Origin: a bacterium
Lineage (GTDB): Bacteria; Bacteroidota; Ignavibacteria; Kapaibacteriales; UBA2268
Length of the DNA: 16,056 nt
Reading direction: 5' to 3'
Assembly (NCBI GenBank): GCA_030426865.1
Contig: JAUHXN010000031.1
Span: 1 to 16,056 of the forward strand
Shown here piece by piece: positions 7,981 to 15,575 of this stretch; the stretch's first letter is position 1; every line of letters begins with the position of its first letter. A program made the position numbers and the translations under genes. A model generated the notes under the pieces. It had not been told where the DNA came from, ran no database searches, and saw only the letters and a list, made by a program, of their open reading frames with translations.

Positions 7981-10149
7981 TTAGATTAAACCTGATAGTT
8001 TCCTTATTATCCATTCTGTAGCAAAGCATACGAGAGATAAAATAAGAAAAAGGGGGAGATTCCAAAGTGCATAATCTTGCTTTTTTGATATAAATTGCTC
8101 TTTAAAATTGTCTTTGGATTTTATATCATTTACTAGGTTTTCGATATTGTTTGAATAAAATTTACCGTCTGTAGCTTGGGAAATACTCAAAAGTAAATTC
8201 TTATTCATAGTTAATTCTGAATACTCAGGATTCATCTCTCCGACTATAAATCTACCATTGCTTTTTCCCATTAAATCTTTACCTATGCTTGCTTTACCTT
8301 CGTATAGATAATCACCTTTTGAAAGATTTTCTAGCTTATAATAATACTGACCATTGCCTATATCAGATAATAATATCTCTCTTGGTTTAGAATTATCACT
8401 TTTTATTGATACAGCAATTTTAGCTTCATCAACTGGCAAATAACTGTCATCATATAATTGAGCAATAAACTCAACGGATTCACCTTCTGTATAAGTTCGT
8501 TTATTAGTTTTTAATACGAATGAATCAAAACTATTATCTATACTCAACCAACGAATACTGTTGTCCATTAATTGTGAGTATAAATCTACGACTTCTTTAC
8601 CTTTTGATAGTTCTTCTGCATATCCTTTCAATTTCCATCTTTGTAGGCCGTATCCTAATATAAATATTCCTCTTTTATTCCCTAATGTCCTAGACAATAT
8701 AAGTGGTTCATTCATAGAACTATTACCAAATGTATAGTTCATCAATATATTAGCCTCGGGATTTGGCTTTATGAAAGTTTCAGTTTTAGAAATAGGGGGG
8801 AGAGCATTCCATTTTTCTATATCACTATTGTCACCATTTACTCTTAATATTGAATTTCCTACTTCTTTTGCGTTTACACTTGGTAATACTTCCATTTCGT
8901 TTCTTCCTTCCGAAAGAACTGTGAAAGGCACATGTTCTCCTAATTTTGCAAGCTTTTTATAGTCTATATCTGCTGAAGCAATAAACAGAAGTGGTTTACC
9001 CCTATCTAATTCTCTTTTTATTAACTCTATATATTTAACGTCTGTCGATGAATTAGGAAAACCTATTAGAATGATTATTTCTGCGTCTTGTAAATCCTTT
9101 TGCTTGAATTCGTCGTAAAAGGTGGTTGCGTTTTTTTGGACGTACCTGTGCAATTCCTGATTCTTATTATCTGCTAATTCTTTAATCAAAAAAGATACAT
9201 CGTAACTAGGGCGACCACCGAATAATGCAATACTTTTCTTGTTCTCCAGTACTCTAATAATATCAGATTTACTATTATTTAGCTTTGTAATCTCTTCATC
9301 AAAGCTATCTACAGTTGCATTAAGTTTATAATTACCAGGTTTATCAGGAGTAAATGAGAATTTGAGCTTATATCTATTTTGGTTTTTATCTAACTTGACT
9401 TTCTCTTCACCTACTAATTTTCCATTTGTTGTTACTTTTACATTAACTTCTCTATCGTAGATACCATTAGCATCTAAATTAATGAAAATAGGAGTAGGAG
9501 TATTAATGTAAGAAACCTCATTTGTTATAAGATCTGTTATTTTCAAATCCTTTGGGCTACTAGTATCGCCAATCCCAACTGTAAAAACTGGTTTACCAAA
9601 GCTCTGAGCTGCGTAGAAAGGGTTTTCACCTGCATTATATGCGCCATCAGTTAATAGAACTACCGCTTGTATATTTGAGGTGTCTTGTCTATACTCTAAT
9701 TCTCGCAATGCCTTCGAAATATCAGTACGTTTGCCAAAACTACCTAAACTAGTCAAACTATCATAACTGATATCATTTATATTATCTGAAAAACTAAAAT
9801 AGATATCTTCGTCATTGGCTTTTTTATTTATTTCTTTTAAAATATCAGAGTAAACTTTTTTTCTATCTATACTTGCATCTTTTATAGTAATAGATTCACT
9901 ATTATCAATTAGATATGCAATTTTAGGTTTTATAACTTCATCGAATGAATTAGTAACAATCGGTTGGAATATAGCAAATAGCAAAAGTAGCATACCTATA
10001 ATACGTAACGAGAGAAGGGTAAATCTCTTTACCCCTGATATTGGTGGGTTCGTATTTCTATATGAATAGAAACTAACACCAATTATAAGTAAAGCTAATA
10101 CTATAAATAATACCCAAGAACCACTAATCGCCAAGCTATAAGAATTCAT
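7981..10149 (-). CDS. Inner-membrane von Willebrand factor A (vWA) domain protein
   Basis: A 722-residue membrane-anchored protein of unknown precise role. Two N-terminal membrane segments (about 11-29 and 43-61) resemble the BatA/aerotolerance N-terminal module. A vWA domain (about 75-200) carries a complete metal site: Asp82-x-Ser84-x-Ser86 (DNSES), Thr142, and Asp168 in LLTDG. A beta-rich Ig-like stretch follows (about 205-300). Next comes an alpha/beta region (about 303-400: SIALFGGRPSYDVS, AEIIILIGFPNSS) like the glutamine-amidotransferase-like part of related large vWA proteins, then a second beta-sandwich region (about 540-640). A final membrane helix lies near 694-712. Most of the chain should therefore be periplasmic or cell-surface side, held at both ends. 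It is separated by 146 bp from tetR and diverges from the flavoprotein gene, so it is probably its own transcription unit. The family is recognised; the function is not. Confidence 0.9.
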   Translation of the reverse strand: MNSYSLAISGSWVLFIVLALLIIGVSFYSYRNTNPPISGVKRFTLLSLRIIGMLLLLFAIFQPIVTNSFDEVIKPKIAYLIDNSESITIKDASIDRKKVYSDILKEINKKANDEDIYFSFSDNINDISYDSLTSLGSFGKRTDISKALRELEYRQDTSNIQAVVLLTDGAYNAGENPFYAAQSFGKPVFTVGIGDTSSPKDLKITDLITNEVSYINTPTPIFINLDANGIYDREVNVKVTTNGKLVGEEKVKLDKNQNRYKLKFSFTPDKPGNYKLNATVDSFDEEITKLNNSKSDIIRVLENKKSIALFGGRPSYDVSFLIKELADNKNQELHRYVQKNATTFYDEFKQKDLQDAEIIILIGFPNSSTDVKYIELIKRELDRGKPLLFIASADIDYKKLAKLGEHVPFTVLSEGRNEMEVLPSVNAKEVGNSILRVNGDNSDIEKWNALPPISKTETFIKPNPEANILMNYTFGNSSMNEPLILSRTLGNKRGIFILGYGLQRWKLKGYAEELSKGKEVVDLYSQLMDNSIRWLSIDNSFDSFVLKTNKRTYTEGESVEFIAQLYDDSYLPVDEAKIAVSIKSDNSKPREILLSDIGNGQYYYKLENLSKGDYLYEGKASIGKDLMGKSNGRFIVGEMNPEYSELTMNKNLLLSISQATDGKFYSNNIENLVNDIKSKDNFKEQFISKKQDYALWNLPLFLILSLVCFATEWIIRKLSGLI

Positions 10150-10195
10150 TAACTAAATCGTTTGTTGCAAAATCATTAATACGAACTAGCAATTT

Positions 10196-10241
10196 ATAAA
10201 GTTTAATATCAGCAATAAAATAAAATATCGCTGAACTTTAT
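10196..10241. repeat. Interrupted inverted repeat in the divergent intergenic region
   Basis: The left arm reads ATAAAGTT-(TAATAT)-CAGC (10196-10213). The right arm GCTGAACTTTAT (10230-10241) is the exact reverse complement once the six inserted bases are skipped. The spacer between arms is 16 bp and AT-rich. It lies in the 130-bp gap between the divergent vWA and flavoprotein genes, so it could be a shared regulatory site. Chance is not excluded at this base composition. I see no convincing TAnnTTTG promoter for either gene in the gap. Confidence 0.35.
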
Positions 10242-10279
10242 TATTTTGCATTCTTTATAATAACAAAAACTAAAAAACT

Positions 10280-10999
10280 ATGGCATTAGAATATTACCAA
10301 GCCGAAGTATATAATATAATTCAAGAAACTCCTTCAGTTAGAAGATTCCAACTCCGATTTAATGATCTAGATGTATTTGATTTCAAAGCAGGACAATACG
10401 TAAAAGTTGATATGCCTCTTAATAGTACTAAAAACTATCGCCAGTACTCTATATCATCTGAGCCAGTTGGAAACAACGAAATTGAACTTCTAATTGTATT
10501 CAAAGAAGGTGGAGACGGTACTAACTATCTATTCAATCATGTTAATGTAGGTTCTATGCTTACAGTATCGAGAGCATTGGGTAGATTCGTATTACCTGAC
10601 ACTATAGATAAAGAAATTTGTTTTATATGTACTGGTGTAGGTTTAGCTCCGTTTCGTTCAATGTATCTGGATGTACTTAATAAAAACAAACCTCACAAAG
10701 GCATGCATCTTATATTCGGTACTCGTAATAGGGAAGACCTATGTTACCCGGATGAACTTTTTGCGTTAGATAAAGAAGATAATAATTTTCATTATCATCC
10801 AGTTCTTTCACGTGAAGAAAGTCCAGATTGGACGGGTAGAAAGGGTTATCTACATCCTATATACAAAGAGTTATTCGCAGAAAAGCCAGACGCTATCTTT
10901 TACTTATGCGGATGGGATGATATGATAAAAGAAGCCCGAGCTAACCTAATGGAAATAGGATATGGTAGAAGAGATATCTTATTTGAGAAGTATGATTAA
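10280..10999 (+). CDS. Ferredoxin-NADP reductase-like FAD/NAD(P) oxidoreductase
   Basis: A single-chain flavoprotein of 239 residues from the ferredoxin-NADP reductase superfamily, which moves electrons between NAD(P)H and a partner through FAD. The FAD-binding barrel (about 1-105) contains the RxY(S/T) motif, Arg54-Gln-Tyr56-Ser57, and the GGDGTNYLF phosphate-binding stretch (78-86). The NAD(P) domain starts at ICFICTGVGLAPFRS (113-127), continues with HLIFGTRNREDLCYPDE (143-159), and has Cys210-Gly in YLCGWDDMI near the end. There is no [2Fe-2S] domain, so the electron partner is a separate protein not seen here. The chain ends FEKYD, with Tyr238 as a possible C-terminal aromatic. It is the only plus-strand gene in its area and looks monocistronic: it diverges from the vWA gene and faces the DUF4386 operon across a hairpin terminator. 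The leader is A-rich without a Shine-Dalgarno. Confidence 0.93.
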   Translation: MALEYYQAEVYNIIQETPSVRRFQLRFNDLDVFDFKAGQYVKVDMPLNSTKNYRQYSISSEPVGNNEIELLIVFKEGGDGTNYLFNHVNVGSMLTVSRALGRFVLPDTIDKEICFICTGVGLAPFRSMYLDVLNKNKPHKGMHLIFGTRNREDLCYPDELFALDKEDNNFHYHPVLSREESPDWTGRKGYLHPIYKELFAEKPDAIFYLCGWDDMIKEARANLMEIGYGRRDILFEKYD

Positions 11000-11010
11000 A
11001 TAAAGCAAAT

Positions 11011-11043
11011 TAAAAAAACCGGGCGTTATTAAACTCCCGGTTT
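11011..11043 (-). terminator. Intrinsic terminator, mainly for the minus-strand DUF4386 operon
   Basis: Perfect 8-bp stem AAACCGGG (11016-11023) / CCCGGTTT (11036-11043) with a 12-base loop, the most GC-rich spot in this AT-rich stretch. On the minus strand the stem runs into a seven-T tract (11018-11012), the standard form for the gene ending at 11061. On the plus strand it follows the flavoprotein stop by 16 bases but lacks an immediate T run, so termination in that direction would be weaker. Confidence 0.85.
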
Positions 11044-11060
11044 ACCACTAAAATCATTTT

Positions 11061-11735
11061 TTAATTTTCTACAACTTTATTCACTCCCTTTAAAAGAAGC
11101 CAAGCAGTTAATGAAAATTCACCTAATACTCCAGATACTATAACAAAGCTTTCTAAGTAGTCTTTGTATTGTGAATAGTTATTTATTGAAATTTGTGCGA
11201 TACTATCAACAATATATCCAATCCCTGATAGTAAAATTAATAATCCTAATAGCTTAGGAAATAAATCTGATTTATATAGTAACTTACTTAATAAAATCAA
11301 ATGAATACCAAAGACAATAAGTCCATAATTCCATACTAGATTAAAAGTTACAAAAGGTTGCATAGAAAACATCGAATTCAAGTCTTGAGTACTATTTACT
11401 AAGCTTATTTCAATTAGACTTTTAATAGCAACAAAGAAAATACATGCATTAATTACTCTTAAAATAGATGAAATTAGAGCAATTTTATTATTAGTTTCTT
11501 TAAAAATTAAATATAATGGCCAAGATAGTAAAAGATCAACTAACACCATTATAATAAATGATAAGATACCATAATTATACGTTTCAAAATTATTTGTAAT
11601 ATTTTCAAATGTGCTAATCCCATCACCAGCAACAACCATATTCTCAAGAACATAAAAGTTTCCAAAAAAGCCTGTAATAAATATTATTAGATATCCTAGG
11701 CCTGTTAATCTTGCAATAGTTTTAATATTTTTCAT
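11061..11735 (-). CDS. DUF4386 family membrane protein
   Basis: A 224-residue hydrophobic protein with about six membrane segments (roughly 9-30, 55-78, 87-108, 130-150, 160-178 and 190-217). The N-terminus RLTGLGYLIIFITGFFGNFY, the NITNNFETYNYG stretch and the second-half LLGLLILLSGIGYIVDS match the DUF4386 family, whose molecular function is unknown. It starts 25 bp after the MDR oxidoreductase stop, so the two are probably one transcript that ends at the hairpin at 11011-11043. The ATG follows GAGATAAAAA, the same bases that precede the RND permease start. The membrane location and co-transcription with an oxidoreductase are what can be said; a joint role in handling a reactive or lipophilic compound is only a guess. 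Confidence 0.87.
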   Translation of the reverse strand: MKNIKTIARLTGLGYLIIFITGFFGNFYVLENMVVAGDGISTFENITNNFETYNYGILSFIIMVLVDLLLSWPLYLIFKETNNKIALISSILRVINACIFFVAIKSLIEISLVNSTQDLNSMFSMQPFVTFNLVWNYGLIVFGIHLILLSKLLYKSDLFPKLLGLLILLSGIGYIVDSIAQISINNYSQYKDYLESFVIVSGVLGEFSLTAWLLLKGVNKVVEN

Positions 11736-11760
11736 TTTTTATCTCAATTGTATATATTTA

Positions 11761-12753
11761 TTAATGTTGAGAAGTTATAATTATGTTTCCCTTCTTGTGA
11801 CCCGTATCTATATAGGCATGAGCTTGAGCAACTTTTTCAAGAGGGAATTGTCTATCAATTACAGTTTTTAACTTCCCCTCCTTAAATATATCTAAAAGCT
11901 TAAAAATCAATTCTTTTAACTCATCTTTCTTCTTCATACCTGTAGCTTCGAATCTAGCTTTTTTAGACCCTATAACAGAAGTCCAGAGCATTTGTAAAAG
12001 TAAACTCAGTTTTAAAACTGGCGAAATATACTTACCATCTTTTGAAAGAATATTTTTAACTTTTCCGAATGAGCTCACTCCAATTGTATCATAAACTAGA
12101 TCATACTTTATACTGCTATTTAGATAATTTTCAAGGGAGTAATCAATAACACAATCAGCACCAAGTGACTTCACTAAACTAATATTCCTATTACTACATA
12201 CTCCCGTAACTTCGGCTCCATAATACTTTGCTAGCTGTATAGCAGAAGTTCCTAAAGAACCTGATGCACCGATGATTAGAACTTTTTGATTTGCCTTTAT
12301 CTCGCCAACATTTTTCAAAAAATTTATGGAAGTAAGGTGTCCATCACTATATGTTGCAGCTTCTTGGAAACTTAGATTCTTTGGCTTGCCAATAATAACA
12401 TCGTCTTGTGAAATTGTAATATACTGAGCATTAGCGCTAAACTTTGTAGTAGACTCTCCGAAGACTTCATCATTTACTTTAAAATTATAAACTTTAGACC
12501 CTTTGCTTATAATTACTCCTGCAAATCCAGTTCCGGGTATATTATTTTTTGGTTTGGTGATACCTAAGAATAATCGACCAAAATACGGTTTTCCTCTTCT
12601 CATCATACTATCAGCACGAGTCGAAGAACTAAACAATACTTTTACAAGCACTTCATTTTCTTTTGGTATTGGTAAGTCTACTTCTCTATATTTTATTACC
12701 TCTGGCGACCCATAACCAGTTAATACTGAGGCGAACATCTTTTTATTTTCCAT
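11761..12753 (-). CDS. Zinc-independent MDR-family NAD(P)H-dependent oxidoreductase (quinone oxidoreductase-like)
   Basis: Cytosolic medium-chain dehydrogenase/reductase of 330 residues from the preferred start. The N-terminus MFASVLTGYGSPEVIKYREV is typical of the quinone-oxidoreductase branch. A catalytic GroES-like domain (about 10-130) is followed by a Rossmann fold with the nucleotide loop GASGSLGTSAIQLA (162-175) and the pattern LGADCVIDY. The C-terminus AHAYIDTGHKKGNIII is also characteristic. The Cys/His zinc ligands of alcohol dehydrogenases are absent (PGTGFAGVI where they have a GHE motif), so it should reduce an enone, quinone or similar acceptor with NADPH. The frame is open to an ATG at 12819, but those 22 extra residues are not conserved-looking. 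A candidate promoter lies inside them, and GAGAT precedes the ATG at 12753, so I use that start. It is first in an operon with the DUF4386 gene and sits downstream of the AraC-type regulator. Confidence 0.9.
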   Translation of the reverse strand: MENKKMFASVLTGYGSPEVIKYREVDLPIPKENEVLVKVLFSSSTRADSMMRRGKPYFGRLFLGITKPKNNIPGTGFAGVIISKGSKVYNFKVNDEVFGESTTKFSANAQYITISQDDVIIGKPKNLSFQEAATYSDGHLTSINFLKNVGEIKANQKVLIIGASGSLGTSAIQLAKYYGAEVTGVCSNRNISLVKSLGADCVIDYSLENYLNSSIKYDLVYDTIGVSSFGKVKNILSKDGKYISPVLKLSLLLQMLWTSVIGSKKARFEATGMKKKDELKELIFKLLDIFKEGKLKTVIDRQFPLEKVAQAHAYIDTGHKKGNIIITSQH

Positions 12754-12792
12754 AATAAATCTCTTTTTTAGTGATACAATTAATAATTGATT

Positions 12793-12800
12793 CAAAACTA
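12793..12800 (-). promoter_or_regulatory. Candidate -7 box of the MDR-DUF4386 operon
   Basis: TAGTTTTG on the minus strand is a full match to TAnnTTTG and lies about 40 bases before the preferred ATG at 12753. The nearest upstream TTG is only 16 bases away, shorter than the usual 19 or so, so the -33 part is uncertain. If real, transcription starts downstream of the ATG at 12819 and excludes the longer MDR protein. Confidence 0.3.
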
Positions 12801-12841
12801 TTACAAGTTTTAACTGCAATCGTTCAGAAAAAATATTAATG

Positions 12842-12865
12842 AGTTCGAAATTATAATTTAGAACT
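12842..12865. promoter_or_regulatory. 24-bp near-perfect palindrome upstream of the MDR-DUF4386 operon
   Basis: Left arm AGTTCGAAATT (12842-12852), centre AT, right arm AATTTAGAACT (12855-12865). Only one base pair breaks the symmetry (G47 against A60). It sits 16 bp after the stop of the AraC-type regulator gene and about 40 bp upstream of the candidate -7 box of the next operon. It could be an operator, or the stem of a weak terminator for the regulator gene, since a T6 run follows about ten bases later on the minus strand. The sequence alone does not decide. Confidence 0.45.
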
Positions 12866-12881
12866 AAATATTATGGAAACT

Positions 12882-14669
12882 CTATGTTTGACTTTTAATA
12901 AATTGGCTTGGAGTCATACCCGTTTCTTTCTTAAAGTAAGTATTAAATGTAGTCTTAGAATTGAAACCACTTTCGAAAGCAAGTCCGATCAAGGAAATAT
13001 GACTATTAGATGAATCTAAAGCTAATGTTTTGAAATGAGAAATTCGGTAATGATTTATAAATTCATTAAAATTTTTATTGATTTTTTTGTTCAATATCCA
13101 AGAAAGATGATTAGGGTGTATCTCTAAAAGATCTGCAAGTGATCGTAGTGATAAATCTGGGTTAAGAAAAGGGGATTCTTGCTCGACGAATTCTACCAAT
13201 TTTTTAATAATTGCCTGTGAAGTTGTTTCATCAAGTAACTCAGGTTTACTGTCTTTAACTTCTATAATAAAAGAAATATCTGGATAAATCTTTTCCTCAA
13301 ATTGATAGTATCTATTGTCATTCCTTAGTTTTTTAGCTAACGGGTCAGAATAGCTAATAAGAAAAATCGGAGACTGATTAGATAGAGACTTTTCAAGTAA
13401 ATGAAATGCATCGTCAAAACGATTTAGAAAAATATATGAAAGGAAAAGATAAGAATGAGCTTGAATTGCGGAAGAATGTCTTGCTTTTTCTTCTAATTTG
13501 GATAATAGATTTTCTGACTTTTCTTTCTTCCTATCAACTATATAAGAAAGGCATTCAATTCCAAGTATATCGTCTATTATAGTTATTTCTTCAGGTAATT
13601 CATTTATAAGTTGTAAAGCTCTCTTGGTATCTTGCATACATAATAAGTTATAAGCTTTTACTGTTAATGCAGGAATATTCTTCGGATTATCATTCAATAA
13701 TTCATCTAGTATAGAAATAGAATTGTCATGATTTCCTATCCGATAATTGTAAAATGCTTTATAGAACAGAGTCTCTTGATTCAGTGGGTCAAGGTCTAAA
13801 GCGTAGTTAAGATGTTTAAGCGCATTTTCCATATCACCGATTAAAGTATATAAGAATGACATGAATTGCTGTCCTTCAGGATAATTCTTTTTAATATTTA
13901 TTGATTTATAAGCATGTTTGAAGGTACTTACAAAATCACAATTCAGAAAAAATGAAATATTTGCTAGTAAGTAATAGACTTTAGGGTTATTAGAATCCAA
14001 TTCTAATGCTATATTAGTATGTTCAACTGTTTTTGTCCATGCAACCTGTGCATCCATAAATCCAGTAGTACCTAAAAAGCTATATGCATCAGCTATACCT
14101 ATGTGAGATTCTAAATGTTGTGAATCTAGCTTTAGTGCTTGACTATATAAATCAATAGATTTCTCTACATCTGCAGGATTCCATCTATTAAAATAATAAC
14201 GGGCCTCTAAAGACAGTTTATAAGTATCAATGCTATCAGTTTGAGCTTTAACTAAATGTTCAACTATTTCAATATGACCTATATTTTCTCTTAGTTTCTC
14301 AGCAATTTGGATGCTAATCTCATCTTGAATCTCAAATATATTATCAAGATTTCTGTCCCAACTATTTGACCAAATATGAGTATCATCGATTGCATTAATT
14401 ATTTGAGAAGAAATTCTAACTTTATCGCCACTCATCCTAACACTACCAACTATAGCAATATTTACATTTAGTAACTCGGCAATTTCAGACATCGGGACTA
14501 CTTTATTTTTAAAATAAAACGATGAAGTTCTTGATATTATATTTATTTCATCTAGTTTTGATAGAGCAGAAATAATCTCCTCAGTAATACCATCACTAAA
14601 GTATTCATTGTCTTTATTTGATGACAAATTTATGAAAGGAAGGACTACTATAGTTAATTTTTTATTCAA
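12882..14669 (-). CDS. AraC-family regulator with N-terminal TolB-like domain and TPR repeats
   Basis: A 595-residue soluble fusion. Residues 5-140 form a TolB/FlgO-like domain of the type found next to class III cyclases (IVVLPFINLSS, NEYFSDGITEEIISALSK, IVGSVRMSGDKVRISSQI). Residues about 150-460 are helical TPR-like repeats (for example 166-182, 213-226, 280-294 and 313-329). The AraC DNA-binding domain lies at 488-592 with both helix-turn-helices: LADLLEIHPNHLSWILNKK (511-529) and the signature ISLIGLAFESGFNSKTTF (558-575) ending in GMTPSQF. There is no membrane segment, signal peptide or kinase domain. The start is TTG: no ATG lies between it and the upstream in-frame TAA, and the next Met (60) would destroy the TolB-like fold. 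This architecture is known in Bacteroidota but its signals are not. Its position upstream of the MDR-DUF4386 operon on the same strand suggests that operon as target (inference). Confidence 0.9.
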   Translation of the reverse strand: MNKKLTIVVLPFINLSSNKDNEYFSDGITEEIISALSKLDEINIISRTSSFYFKNKVVPMSEIAELLNVNIAIVGSVRMSGDKVRISSQIINAIDDTHIWSNSWDRNLDNIFEIQDEISIQIAEKLRENIGHIEIVEHLVKAQTDSIDTYKLSLEARYYFNRWNPADVEKSIDLYSQALKLDSQHLESHIGIADAYSFLGTTGFMDAQVAWTKTVEHTNIALELDSNNPKVYYLLANISFFLNCDFVSTFKHAYKSINIKKNYPEGQQFMSFLYTLIGDMENALKHLNYALDLDPLNQETLFYKAFYNYRIGNHDNSISILDELLNDNPKNIPALTVKAYNLLCMQDTKRALQLINELPEEITIIDDILGIECLSYIVDRKKEKSENLLSKLEEKARHSSAIQAHSYLFLSYIFLNRFDDAFHLLEKSLSNQSPIFLISYSDPLAKKLRNDNRYYQFEEKIYPDISFIIEVKDSKPELLDETTSQAIIKKLVEFVEQESPFLNPDLSLRSLADLLEIHPNHLSWILNKKINKNFNEFINHYRISHFKTLALDSSNSHISLIGLAFESGFNSKTTFNTYFKKETGMTPSQFIKSQT

Positions 14670-14686
14670 TATTGCTATTCGGGTAG

Positions 14687-14704
14687 TTGAATTTTTAAAT
14701 TCAA
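14687..14704. repeat. 18-bp perfect inverted repeat before the regulator gene
   Basis: TTGAATTT (14687-14694) and AAATTCAA (14697-14704) are separated by TT, 17 bases upstream of the regulator's TTG start. The location would suit autoregulation or a leader hairpin. The repeat is almost entirely A/T and could be chance. The rest of the 184-bp gap (14670-14853) is AT-rich, without an open frame of note or a strong promoter match. Confidence 0.35.
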
Positions 14705-14853
14705 AAAAATAAACTAAACCACCAAATTACAAACTTCCTTTTTTTCAAGTAAATGAGTTTTAATTCATGAACTAAGTTTTTTAGAAAAATTATATTCAAA
14801 AATTGTAGATACTATTATAATTTATAGAAGGGTGTTTTCATTTTAAGTTTAAT

Positions 14854-15372
14854 CTATTTTTTATCTAACGTCATTTCAAAGAATTGATTCCAATCATCTC
14901 CTCTTTTATATTCTCCTCTCTCATATTCTCCTCTCTCATACCATTGTCTATTTTCATTTAGCCAAATAATATAACGTACGTTTTCATTCGGATACCAAAA
15001 GAGTTTATTTTCAATCAACTCTGCTTTGAATTCTGCGTTCTGACCACTTGGTAAAAATGACCTGAAAGTATAATTTTCTTCTGCTTTATTATAAGTTAGA
15101 ATAGCTAGTGCATTATGCACGACTTTTCCATTTGAAGTTCCCTTACCTTCTATTAGTATAGCTGTCGAATCTAATTTGAACTCAATTTCTTCAGTCTGAT
15201 CAAAATTTGATTTTCCTCCTCTTCCCGCCATCCATCCAGTTCCTTCCCAATTACCAACCATAAAACTCAGTTCAGATATTTTTGATTTGGATAATGAGTC
15301 TGTTTCAGAAGATTGAGAGAAAGAAGTATTAATACTGAAAATTAGCAAGAAAATAATTAGACTTGTTTTCAT
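14854..15372 (-). CDS. Secreted small beta-barrel-like protein (DUF1579-like)
   Basis: An exported protein of 172 residues. The signal peptide is MKTSLIIFLLIFSINTSFS with cleavage before Gln20. The mature part begins LSFMVGNWEGTGWM (35-48), a GxWxGxG-type opening seen in DUF1579-like and nitrobindin-like small barrels. Alternating beta-strand patterns follow, closing with WNQFFEMTL (161-169). No heme-ligand histidine can be assigned: the only His (87) lies mid-chain. Function is unknown; binding of a small hydrophobic ligand is a guess from the fold type. Residues 145-159 are three copies of a five-residue unit (YERGE, YERGE, YKRGD). AAAGGA lies nine bases before the ATG and supports this start. 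It precedes the regulator gene on the same strand with a 184-bp gap, so separate transcription is likely. Confidence 0.85.
   Translation of the reverse strand: MKTSLIIFLLIFSINTSFSQSSETDSLSKSKISELSFMVGNWEGTGWMAGRGGKSNFDQTEEIEFKLDSTAILIEGKGTSNGKVVHNALAILTYNKAEENYTFRSFLPSGQNAEFKAELIENKLFWYPNENVRYIIWLNENRQWYERGEYERGEYKRGDDWNQFFEMTLDKK
14898..14942. repeat. 15-bp in-frame tandem repeat, three copies
   Basis: Units at 14898-14912, 14913-14927 and 14928-14942 follow CTCCTCTCTCATATT on the plus strand. The second and third units differ at two bases, as do the first and second. In the gene on the minus strand each unit encodes five residues (YERGE/YKRGD), just before the last beta-strand. The near identity points to slippage duplication that kept the frame. 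Confidence 0.9.
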
Positions 15373-15575
15373 AAAATTAGGTCCTTTTGTTTTAAGAATA
15401 TACTAATATACGAAATATGGTATTAATTTATAAAATCAAAAAAATATTTGGAATACAGGAATTTTAATAAAAATTGTGAAGTTGTAAATATAATTAGCAC
15501 ATCTATGTTCTTATTTTAAATAATAACTAAGGTCTATGATAAATAAAAGTAGTAATTGATTGGGAATGCTTTCGT
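15373..15575. other. 203-bp AT-rich intergenic region
   Basis: This gap lies between the secreted-protein gene and the TRIC-type gene, both read leftward. Apart from the AAAGGA ribosome binding site at 15382-15387, I see no open frame, no GC-rich terminator hairpin and no full TAnnTTTG promoter. TATATTAG near 15400 (minus) misses the consensus by one base and has no well-spaced -33 partner. Confidence 0.6.

Noticed and set aside
8771..8962. 63-residue plus-strand frame opposite the vWA gene
   Set aside because: Antisense to a real gene, no recognisable features.
12503..12715. 70-residue plus-strand frame opposite the MDR oxidoreductase
   Set aside because: Antisense to the conserved N-terminal domain of the MDR protein, no own signal.
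12882..14669. Adenylate cyclase annotation for the TolB-like/TPR protein
   Set aside because: The TolB-like part resembles the region beside cyclase domains, but no catalytic cyclase domain is present; the C-terminus is AraC-type.
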